Source: a virus
Strand: one strand, 5' to 3'
IMG/VR virus record: IMGVR_UViG_3300044712_001179
Span: 1-35,413 of that record
Length of the DNA: 35,413 bases
Part shown: piece after piece, positions 21,157-27,138 of the stretch
Layout: each line of letters opens with the position of its first letter
Position numbering within the stretch: the stretch's first letter is position 1
The notes under the pieces: model-generated
Seen by the model: the letters and a program-made list of their open reading frames with translations, nothing else
The model's database searches: none
What the model was told of the DNA's origin: nothing
Program-made: the position numbers and the translations under genes

Positions 21157-21425
21157 GGTTTGCGTCCCTTCATCCGCGTAATCGCCCCCCGCAGGCCACG
21201 CACCTGATGCTCCAGTTTTTCGTTGTGGGCGGTTTTCTCCTTATACCACCGCTGCAATCGATCCCGTTCGTCAATCAACTCCGTGTACCGTATCGCCATC
21301 TTCTCCACCGCATCCGCAATGCGCAGGATGGCCCCGGCCTGGATCTGCTCCAATGTTAGGTTCCCGGACTGGGTCGTTCCCCAATCCGTATCACGTGATT
21401 CTTTCATGTACGATTTGAATGCCAT
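21153..21425 (-). CDS. Coiled-coil protein (90 aa)
   Basis: Begins MAFKSYMKESRDTDWGTTQS. Helical, with LEQIQAGAILRIADAVEKMA and a coiled coil (LIDERDRLQRWYKEKTAHNE) and a basic C-terminus. Overlaps the exonuclease start. The opening motif (LTLEQIQAGAILRIADAVEKMA) looks like a short conserved phage family often near RecB-like nucleases. No function known. Confidence 0.75.
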   Translation of the reverse strand: MAFKSYMKESRDTDWGTTQSGNLTLEQIQAGAILRIADAVEKMAIRYTELIDERDRLQRWYKEKTAHNEKLEHQVRGLRGAITRMKGRKP

Positions 21426-21446
21426 GCCCCACCTCCTCCACCCCGG

Positions 21447-21716
21447 TTATGCCTCCTTGGTCTTCAGGAACATGATGGTCTGCTTCTCACGTTCCAGCGA
21501 CTTATTGATCCCCCTCAACGCCGCGTTCGCCCGCTCCAGCGTCCCGATGCGTTCCAGCAGGGCCTTGATGTCCCCGTCCCGACCGGCAATCGTCTGGTTC
21601 GCTTCGATCAGGTCGGTACAGTTGAAACAGTCGGCCTCCCGTCTCTTTGCCGCCATGCAGCACGCCGCCGCCAACACCCCGATGCACGCTCCGATGGATA
21701 GCCACACGAACCACAT
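21447..21716 (-). CDS. Membrane-anchored coiled-coil protein (89 aa)
   Basis: Start MWFVWLSIGACIGVLAAACC at 21716, with AGGAGGTGAG at good spacing; an in-frame GTG lies 6 bp earlier. One N-terminal transmembrane helix (about 3-21), then a CFNC pair and a coiled coil (DGDIKALLERIGTLERANAA). A small inner-membrane accessory protein; no family recognised. Confidence 0.72.
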   Translation of the reverse strand: MWFVWLSIGACIGVLAAACCMAAKRREADCFNCTDLIEANQTIAGRDGDIKALLERIGTLERANAALRGINKSLEREKQTIMFLKTKEA

Positions 21717-21730
21717 ACTCACCTCCTATC

Positions 21731-22141
21731 CTATTCACTTAATGGAGTAAATGTTACACTGGTCCTCCATCTGTCACCGAGAGATTTACAAAATCCATCT
21801 TGCATAGCTTCTATTATTTTTGATGAACCCTTTTTGCTATTTAAAAACTTTTCGAACTCAGATTGGATGTAGGCTGTCTTCCCCTGTAAAAACGATTGAA
21901 GAGCGTTTTTCATAGCCTGTTCAACCATTTGATGCATGAGCCATGTCAGTCTTGGCTTGCTTGATGAATACGTTGACTGCTTTCCGTCAGAATCTACTTT
22001 TTGGTTCATGTAGGCGTTAAGTATATCGGTTATAAGTTTTTCATGCCCTCCCAACGCCTCCGTAATCGCAAGGTTTATTTTTGCTTCCAATATCGGCCGT
22101 ATTAAACCTTCACTGATTTTAAATTCAAGCTGGTCTGACAT
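21731..22141 (-). CDS. Conserved phage protein, MSDQLEFK family (136 aa)
   Basis: Begins MSDQLEFKISEGLIRPILEA and continues with KINLAITEALGGHEKLITDI. The opening and the segment YMNQKVDSDGKQSTYSSSKP recall a phage family of unknown function with a conserved basic helical middle (VEQAMKNALQSFLQ). The AT-rich DNA here contrasts with the neighbours. Start follows AGCGAGGTGAGCG. Confidence 0.75.
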   Translation of the reverse strand: MSDQLEFKISEGLIRPILEAKINLAITEALGGHEKLITDILNAYMNQKVDSDGKQSTYSSSKPRLTWLMHQMVEQAMKNALQSFLQGKTAYIQSEFEKFLNSKKGSSKIIEAMQDGFCKSLGDRWRTSVTFTPLSE

Positions 22142-22155
22142 CGCTCACCTCGCTT

Positions 22156-22332
22156 TCAGTTGAGTAGGTCAATGACGGGATCGTCCTCGCCGTAATAATC
22201 CTTGTCGTACGTGTTACCCGGGAAACACCGATGGCATGACGGAGAACCACAGTATTCCACCCCTGCACACCGGAACCGACGTGGTTCCCTGAACTCTTCC
22301 CGCTCCAAGTCACGTTCCCAATCGTCGTCCAT
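22156..22332 (-). CDS. Zinc-binding small protein (58 aa)
   Basis: Begins MDDDWERDLEREEFREPRRF, then RCAGVEYCGSPSCHRCFPGN with four cysteines and a histidine in the pattern of a zinc knuckle, and an acidic tail. Short, so easily missed. A longer frame shifted across the same bases is a shadow. Family not recognised, but the CGSPSCxRC signature is seen in other small phage proteins. Confidence 0.65.
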   Translation of the reverse strand: MDDDWERDLEREEFREPRRFRCAGVEYCGSPSCHRCFPGNTYDKDYYGEDDPVIDLLN

Positions 22333-22340
22333 GACGGCAC

Positions 22341-22523
22341 CTACTCGGTTTCACCTGGGGGGAAGAACTCCTTCTTGATCGCCTCTTCAATCGTATTAGA
22401 CAGCCCGTAATAACTGTTCCGCTCGGTTACAATGATGTTTTCAGGAGGCATTTCACCGGGAGCAGGCCCCCACGATATGATGAACCCGTTACTTACTTTG
22501 CGGACGCAAATGTGCATCTCCAT
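22341..22523 (-). CDS. Hypothetical protein (60 aa)
   Basis: Begins MEMHICVRKVSNGFIISWGP after GGGAGGTGGGT. Beta-rich start followed by a helical acidic end (NTIEEAIKKEFFPPGETE). It resembles short single-domain phage proteins with a VRKVxNGFIISW pattern. Function unknown. Confidence 0.68.
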   Translation of the reverse strand: MEMHICVRKVSNGFIISWGPAPGEMPPENIIVTERNSYYGLSNTIEEAIKKEFFPPGETE

Positions 22524-22674
22524 ACCCACCTCCCAATTCGGTTATATTCGGTTTGATTCGTGACTCCCGCTCCTGTACGTGCAGGTCGATCCCGCAGAGC
22601 ATCAGGTAGGCCGTGATCGTTCCCACGATCAGGACGAACACGTAGGCCAGGGGGGAGTGGTCGTAACGGTTCAT
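22489..22674 (-). CDS. Small membrane protein (61 aa)
   Basis: Start MNRYDHSPLAYVFVLIVGTI, coupled to the upstream stop (TAATG at 22674) after GGAGG. One transmembrane helix (about 9-28), then a soluble tail ending in HLRPQSK that overlaps the next gene by 35 bp; the tail codons contain that gene's ribosome site. Probably an envelope-acting peptide. Confidence 0.65.
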   Translation of the reverse strand: MNRYDHSPLAYVFVLIVGTITAYLMLCGIDLHVQERESRIKPNITELGGGYGDAHLRPQSK

Positions 22675-22925
22675 TACGACCTCCAATATCCGTCTTTGGT
22701 GAGAACTTCCGGTTTGATATAGATGGTGCGGTTTGAGCCTTCGCCCATCCAACAGTCAGGAACGCGCACCTTCTTTTTCCCCTTGTATGGGGGGTTCTCC
22801 CAGAATCCTAAACCAATGCGCGACACAAGTTTTGCGTCCTTGAGGCTCCAGCATTCTTTTACCCCAAGAGGGTTGTTCCCATTGTAGAAGTTGTTCCGGC
22901 ATCCGCTACAATGTTTGCGGTCCAT
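22674..22925 (-). CDS. Conserved phage protein, HCSGCRxNFYNGNN family (83 aa)
   Basis: Begins MDRKHCSGCRNNFYNGNNPL. The CxxC start with NFYNGNNP, and the later CWSLKDAKLVSRIGLGFWEN and KKVRVPDCWMGEGSNRT, belong to a phage family I recognise, probably zinc-binding, of unknown function. The length fits. It is the second gene of the operon behind the operators. Confidence 0.85.
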   Translation of the reverse strand: MDRKHCSGCRNNFYNGNNPLGVKECWSLKDAKLVSRIGLGFWENPPYKGKKKVRVPDCWMGEGSNRTIYIKPEVLTKDGYWRS

Positions 22926-22928
22926 GCC

Positions 22929-23156
22929 TCACCTCACCTTCGCCAGCCGGATGCGGGCCCGTTCCAGCATGGCCTGCCGCTCCGACAGGTTGGATTTGAG
23001 CCAGTACTTGTGGGATTTCTTCAGGGCGGGGCGGGCCTTCTCGGCCATAACCTTGCTGGGGATGCAGTAGCCGTTCACAACCATCGACATGTAGCACTGC
23101 TTCCATCCGCACTTCTTGGCCAGTTCGATCCACTTCAGCTTCAGTCGGTTCTTCAT
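22929..23156 (-). CDS. HTH-type regulator, Cro/CI-like (75 aa)
   Basis: Begins MKNRLKLKWIELAKKCGWKQ. The helix-turn-helix is in ELAKKCGWKQCYMSMVVNGY, followed by IPSKVMAEKARPALKKSHKY. First gene of the minus-strand replication operon, with AAGGAGGAG before the ATG. The operator pair at 23235-23272 and the promoter at 23199-23227 lie just upstream, so autoregulation is likely. A transcriptional regulator of the early switch is the best guess. Confidence 0.8.
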   Translation of the reverse strand: MKNRLKLKWIELAKKCGWKQCYMSMVVNGYCIPSKVMAEKARPALKKSHKYWLKSNLSERQAMLERARIRLAKVR

Positions 23157-23198
23157 TGACTCCTCCTTGGGTTGGTGTGATTGCTGCCGTTAAGGAGG

Positions 23199-23227
23199 AG
23201 TAAATCATAGTCCCAATACTTTGTCAA
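23199..23227 (-). promoter_or_regulatory. Promoter for the HTH/replication operon
   Basis: Minus strand: -35 TTGACA (23222-23227), 17-bp spacer, -10 TTTACT (23199-23204). Consensus -35, moderate -10. Directly downstream is the gene at 22929-23156. Confidence 0.55.
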
Positions 23228-23234
23228 TAATAAA

Positions 23235-23272
23235 ATTGCCCCCACAGCAATAAAAATTGTCATGGGAGCAAT
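23235..23272. promoter_or_regulatory. Two 17-bp operator-like palindromes
   Basis: ATTGCCCCCACAGCAAT (23235-23251) and ATTGTCATGGGAGCAAT (23256-23272), each with ATTG(C/T)/GCAAT arms, centre to centre 21 bp (two helical turns). They sit just upstream of the -35 of the HTH promoter. Likely binding sites of the HTH protein or of a phage repressor. Confidence 0.55.
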
Positions 23273-23540
23273 CAAAACGATTACCGCGTGTTGTTTACCG
23301 GATGCGACGCCCCGGGGTCATGCCTGGATAGGGAAGAGGAATAGGATAGTCATGGACATCATACATCCTCTGAGCACCGGCATCACCCCCCTTCGTGGAA
23401 ACCCTTGACCTGCTCAACGAATTGAGCTTATAGTTCAGATGCGTCTACCTCAAGTTTCAGCGGATAGGGTCGCTCCCGAAAAGCTGAAATCCCACAGCCT
23501 GCCGCTGAAATTCTCTTGGGATCGCATAAGGGATAATGCG
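23273..23540. promoter_or_regulatory. Spacer with plus-strand promoter before the endonuclease gene
   Basis: No protein gene. A plus-strand promoter candidate is TTGACC (23405-23410), 18-bp spacer, TATAGT (23429-23434). An inverted repeat TTTCAGCGG/CCGCTGAAA lies at 23455-23463/23502-23510. The start codon of the next gene falls in a hairpin at 23521-23542. Confidence 0.5.
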
Positions 23541-24080
23541 ATGAAGCCCCTCAAGTGGACTACCACCTCTAGGCAACACGCCTACATGTCCAAGCGCCAA
23601 AGCCAGAACAAAACCAAGTCTTTTAGCAGCCCCAATGAAAACTGGATGAGTACCAAGCTCAAGACAACTCCATATAAATGGACCCGTCAAGCCGTGTGGG
23701 GTTATCGGGTGTTTGATTTTTGGTCGTCCCATATCGGAGTCGCGGTTGAGGTGGATGGGAAAGAACATGATGTTGCCTATGATGCCTACCGTGATGAATA
23801 CAACTTCCGCCGTAGCGGGATAATTGTGCTAAGGGTAAGAAACGGTAACGATGAAGACGCCGCCGTGGCGATTGAAGCCATATCTCAAATAGGAGACTGG
23901 AAGGAGCGCAGAAGCAAAATGGGTCTTGAAAACAAAAAGACAAGGCTTGCGTTGGTCGATGTGGATAGCAGCCGGTGTCTTTTGAAAGAGTTTCTATGCT
24001 CCCTTAACCACCTTCAACCCGTCGCTTCCACGCAGCCTGTTTCGGCGTCATCGTCCCCGGTAGAATCAAGCCCCGCTTGA
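23541..24080 (+). CDS. DUF559/Vsr-like endonuclease, possible homing enzyme (179 aa)
   Basis: Begins MKPLKWTTTSRQHAYMSKRQ; an alternative start is at M16. The core resembles DUF559/Vsr-fold nucleases: D59 in YRVFDFW, VEVDGKEHD with E70, D72 and H76, then YRDEYNFRRSGIIVLRVRN. Such nucleases are linked to mismatch nicking or homing. The gene is the only plus-strand gene between two minus operons, and its last 77 bp run antisense through the end of the gene at 24004, so its C-terminal tail (after about residue 153) may be fortuitous. The ribosome site AAGGGA sits in a hairpin loop and the ATG in its stem, as in regulated homing genes. Confidence 0.72.
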   Translation: MKPLKWTTTSRQHAYMSKRQSQNKTKSFSSPNENWMSTKLKTTPYKWTRQAVWGYRVFDFWSSHIGVAVEVDGKEHDVAYDAYRDEYNFRRSGIIVLRVRNGNDEDAAVAIEAISQIGDWKERRSKMGLENKKTRLALVDVDSSRCLLKEFLCSLNHLQPVASTQPVSASSSPVESSPA

Positions 24081-24453
24081 ATCCGGACGGATCGTTCCAG
24101 TTGGCCTCCCCGAAGTTCTTCACGCAGAAGTAAGCCACCTGACGCACCAGAAAGTTGATCTCATCCTTCTCCATGAACGCCTTTAGAATAAGGTCGGCGG
24201 TCGCCTTATCCGCCTCATGGGTGACGTACAGATCGTCGTGCGGGACGACGCCCACCCCCAGTTCATACGGACTGAGCACGGCCCACAGCGCAGGCGGGAT
24301 GCTGCCAAAGTTCGTTTCCCGCCCCGCTTGGACCGTGAAGGGACGTCCGTCCACCGTGTATTCGAACGGTTCGATCAGCCGCCAGTACGCGAACCGATCG
24401 GACCCGACGCCCAGGAACTCTACCCGGATGGGCCGTGGGTAGTCGATGATCAT
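24004..24453 (-). CDS. DUF1353 protein (149 aa)
   Basis: Begins MIIDYPRPIRVEFLGVGSDR. DUF1353 signature: ETNFGSIPPALWAVLSPYELG followed by VVPHDDLYV. DUF1353 genes occur at the end of phage lysis and tail-fibre clusters; the function is unknown. The last gene of the late operon. Its final 77 bp are overlapped by the convergent endonuclease gene. Confidence 0.85.
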   Translation of the reverse strand: MIIDYPRPIRVEFLGVGSDRFAYWRLIEPFEYTVDGRPFTVQAGRETNFGSIPPALWAVLSPYELGVGVVPHDDLYVTHEADKATADLILKAFMEKDEINFLVRQVAYFCVKNFGEANWNDPSGFKRGLILPGTMTPKQAAWKRRVEGG

Positions 24454-24707
24454 TTGGGTGCGGCGGCGTTATCGACCATTTTGGAAATGACGGCACTCTT
24501 CGCGGCCGACCCCGCCGATGTCCCGAACACGTAGTTAATGACGGTCGTGAAGTTTGAAATCCAGCACCCGATCAGGAGCGGCAGGATGTTCTGCATCATC
24601 GCCGCGGCCCACTCGTTGCCCCATTTGATAGCCATCATGGCCAGCACCGTGATCAGGATGAACCCCGCCACATTGATTGCGGCCAGTATCGCTTGCGCTC
24701 TATTCAT
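24450..24707 (-). CDS. Holin-like membrane protein (85 aa)
   Basis: Begins MNRAQAILAAINVAGFILIT. Two predicted transmembrane helices (about 8-28 and 38-60) and a polar tail ending DNAAAPK. Size, topology and place in the lysis cassette match a class II-type holin, which forms holes that free the endolysin. Start overlaps the stop of the gene downstream (ATGA-type overlap). Call by context and topology, not by sequence similarity. Confidence 0.65.
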   Translation of the reverse strand: MNRAQAILAAINVAGFILITVLAMMAIKWGNEWAAAMMQNILPLLIGCWISNFTTVINYVFGTSAGSAAKSAVISKMVDNAAAPK

Positions 24708-24716
24708 ACATCACCT

Positions 24717-25535
24717 CTACGAGAAGATTTTAGCGGATTGGTAGCTCCCCAAAATGTTGGGGGATTGGGGATACTCCCGGCTCGGGAGCGCCTTTCGAAT
24801 GGCCCGGAACCAGTCGGTGTAGGTCGCCCCGGGTTTCAGCGCTTGGAGCGTGTTCAAAGCCGTGTAGGTGAACGCCCCGTTGCCCCGGCCCCCGTAGTTG
24901 GCGTCGTAGGAATACTCTGCGTCCTGACACCCGGACATGAGCAGGCAGGGCCACGGGCTTCGAACGTCCCAGACGTCCACCGCCGGCCGCACCTCGCGGG
25001 TGGTGAGCATGGGGACCACCACGTTGGCGACTTGCAGTGCCAACTGGAGGGCCATAATCACCGACCACGGGAGGAACTTCTTGGTGCCGGCGCCGACCGG
25101 CTCAAATGCCCGCACCATCGACCCCGAGTGGCAGGAGTCCGACAGCCAGACCAGTTGAACACCTGGCCGCTTCGCCTTCATCAGGGACCAGATTTCGTAA
25201 TCATAGATGATGTCGATGAATTTCTGGTCGTTGCTGACCACACAGATCGCCTCGTCCAGTTTGTCGGGTTCATCCAGGGCCTCGCTGGGGGCTTGGGTCC
25301 CGTGCCCCGAGAACTGGATGATGACCGAATCCCCCTTGACGGCCTTGCCCAGCAGGTACTTGATGTTGGCGATCACGTTGGCCCGGGTTGCGGCCAGATC
25401 GGTCAGGGTCTTGGTCACGAACCCATGCGCCGCCAGCACCCCCGCCCAGTCGTGCGCATCGTTCACGCACCCCGACAGGTCGCTTCCCGTGCCGGGGTAG
25501 TTGTTGATCCCGATACACAGTCCCAGTTTCTGCAT
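24717..25535 (-). CDS. Metacaspase/caspase-like protease, peptidase C14 fold (272 aa)
   Basis: Begins MQKLGLCIGINNYPGTGSDL and has the p20 order of metacaspases: LSGCVNDAHDWAGVLAAHGF, catalytic histidine H78 in IQFSGHGTQ, an acidic loop DEPDKLDEAICV, catalytic cysteine C135 in DSCHSGS, and the late SGCQDAE (201-207). Such proteases cleave after Arg/Lys and are often linked to programmed death in bacteria and eukaryotes. There is no signal peptide. It sits between the holin-like gene and a lipoprotein gene in the lysis cassette. Possible roles are lysis timing, cleavage of host defence proteins, or virion maturation; phage-encoded members are uncommon. Confidence 0.9.
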   Translation of the reverse strand: MQKLGLCIGINNYPGTGSDLSGCVNDAHDWAGVLAAHGFVTKTLTDLAATRANVIANIKYLLGKAVKGDSVIIQFSGHGTQAPSEALDEPDKLDEAICVVSNDQKFIDIIYDYEIWSLMKAKRPGVQLVWLSDSCHSGSMVRAFEPVGAGTKKFLPWSVIMALQLALQVANVVVPMLTTREVRPAVDVWDVRSPWPCLLMSGCQDAEYSYDANYGGRGNGAFTYTALNTLQALKPGATYTDWFRAIRKALPSREYPQSPNILGSYQSAKIFS

Positions 25536-25545
25536 AGGCCACCCC

Positions 25546-26025
25546 CTACTTGGCCGGGACGTACGGGATCTTGGCCTTGACCGCCGACGGCTTGACGGGC
25601 GCTTTCTTATTCGTCAGCCCCATCTGGTAACCCATCGTGTACCCTTGAGCCGCCCGGTCCCAGTACGCTACCGGAATCCCACTCAGGGAAATCAGGTTGT
25701 TGTCCGGCCCAAACCCGGCGCCCATGTTGGTCAGGATGATCATCAGCGACCCGGTCAACTGGGGGTTCTGCGCCTTCAGGGTGACGAACGCAAAGGCCAC
25801 CTGTTCAGGATTTAGCGTGCCCGTGCGTGCCAGGGCGTAGGCGTCCGCAATCGCCTGGTCATCGGCGGGGCTCTTGGACGCCCCCACAAAATAGCCCAGG
25901 TTGTAGCCCCCCAGTTCAATGGCGGTGAGCATGGCCTGCTCGTTGGTGATCTGGAACCCCGTGCCGGAACACCCGGCCAGGCCCATCAGGAGGATCAGGA
26001 TCATGGAGATTCGTTTCGCATTCAT
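25546..26025 (-). CDS. Lipoprotein (159 aa)
   Basis: Begins MNAKRISMILILLMGLAGCS with a clear lipobox LAGC (cysteine at residue 19), so it is exported and lipid-anchored. The body contains helical repeats with GYNLGYFVGASKSPADDQAI and GYTMGYQMGL. Possible roles are spanin-like membrane fusion during lysis or superinfection exclusion; the helical body does not resemble a classic Rz1. Close linkage (10 bp) to the metacaspase suggests they act together. Confidence 0.75.
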   Translation of the reverse strand: MNAKRISMILILLMGLAGCSGTGFQITNEQAMLTAIELGGYNLGYFVGASKSPADDQAIADAYALARTGTLNPEQVAFAFVTLKAQNPQLTGSLMIILTNMGAGFGPDNNLISLSGIPVAYWDRAAQGYTMGYQMGLTNKKAPVKPSAVKAKIPYVPAK

Positions 26026-26037
26026 GAGATACCCTTT

Positions 26038-26550
26038 CTATGCTTGAACGTCCGGGGCCTCCAGCCCCTCGCGCAACATGCGGCGGACCTTTTCCGTCGC
26101 CTCGCGCTTGGTGATGATCGTGTCGTGGTCGATGTCCAACCCTGCGTTCTGGCGGTAGGTGGTGGGCCGCTCTCCCTCGCAAATCAAAGGAGCGTCCAGA
26201 TCCAACCCGATGCCGCGGGGCCATAGGATCGCCATATAAACGTCTTCAAGTGAGTGGAGTCGGTCGTGGTACGGAAGGAAATACTTGTGGACGAAATCCA
26301 ACTGCTGCACGGCGGTCATGTTGGATAGCACGGCCGTGGTGGTCCCTAACGTGGCGGCGGTGGAGGGCATGAACTGGATCAGCCCAACCGCACCCGATCC
26401 GGCCTGATTGTAAATCTTGGGAGAGAACGTGCGCCCCGTCTCGAAGGCCATGCAGCTCATTAGCCAGTCGGGTTCGATGCCCAGGTCGCCACAGATGTCA
26501 CAGACCCGCGACAGGAACTCGCCGGATACCTTGTGGCTCCATGCGATCAT
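26038..26550 (-). CDS. Lytic transglycosylase, SLT-like endolysin (170 aa)
   Basis: Begins MIAWSHKVSGEFLSRVCDIC. The SLT catalytic motif is MAFETGRTFSPKI with glutamate E37, followed by GLIQFMPSTAATLG (56-69). These enzymes cleave the glycan of peptidoglycan. No signal peptide, so it fits a canonical cytoplasmic endolysin released by the holin. The last third (about 120-170) has no recognisable domain. Start overlaps the next gene stop (ATGA). Confidence 0.88.
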   Translation of the reverse strand: MIAWSHKVSGEFLSRVCDICGDLGIEPDWLMSCMAFETGRTFSPKIYNQAGSGAVGLIQFMPSTAATLGTTTAVLSNMTAVQQLDFVHKYFLPYHDRLHSLEDVYMAILWPRGIGLDLDAPLICEGERPTTYRQNAGLDIDHDTIITKREATEKVRRMLREGLEAPDVQA

Positions 26551-27101
26551 TTAGTCCCCTTGTGTGCTTCTTCTATTTGGGAAAGCCGCCACGATACGAC
26601 CTTCATTTCACCCGATATGGTGTCCAGTTGCTTGGTCTGCTCCACATCCATTCGCACCCGTTCGTCCACACCCTCTGTGATGCGCTGGTTCACCCGTTGC
26701 AATTTGGTCCCGATATCGGTGGACATGGTGGAGACATTGGAGGCCACCTCTTTGATGTCCGATCGCAACCATACCGCTTGTCCGATGATGACCAGCGTGG
26801 CAATCGATACCAGAAACGAAACGAATTTCGTTATCCCGCGCAGGTCCTTCTGGTCCGCTTTCTTCCCGATCTCCAACTTGAGTTCCCCCATATCAGCGTC
26901 GTGGTAGGATTTGAGGGCCGCTAAGTCTTTTTCACTATCGTCTTTCACCGCACGTATTTTCCCGCACACAATGACTCGATGCTCCTTGGTGCTTTCTTGA
27001 ATGATGGCATGGTCGGGGCAATGGATATCCCCCTGCCGCCGACCTTCCTTCCCGGGGATAGGGTTTTCCTTCCGTCGTTCTGTAATGCCGTCCCAAGTCA
27101 A
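26547..27101 (-). CDS. XhlA-like membrane coiled-coil protein (184 aa)
   Basis: I take a TTG start at 27101 (MTWDGITERRKENPIPGKEG) after GGGAGGG; an ATG at 27170 overlaps the upstream gene. Features: a CPDH/C pair near residue 28-47, a coiled region, one transmembrane helix at about 93-111 (KFVSFLVSIATLVIIGQAVW) and a long C-terminal coiled coil. The layout resembles XhlA/hemolysin-type lysis proteins. Overlaps the endolysin start. Start choice is uncertain. Confidence 0.62.
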   Translation of the reverse strand: MTWDGITERRKENPIPGKEGRRQGDIHCPDHAIIQESTKEHRVIVCGKIRAVKDDSEKDLAALKSYHDADMGELKLEIGKKADQKDLRGITKFVSFLVSIATLVIIGQAVWLRSDIKEVASNVSTMSTDIGTKLQRVNQRITEGVDERVRMDVEQTKQLDTISGEMKVVSWRLSQIEEAHKGTK

Positions 27102-27138
27102 TCCATGTGCCCTCCCGCTAAAGGGGTTGATCTGATAT

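Noticed and set aside
24693-25580. A 295-codon plus-strand open frame
   Set aside because: Antisense of the metacaspase gene; no ribosome site and no recognisable domain.
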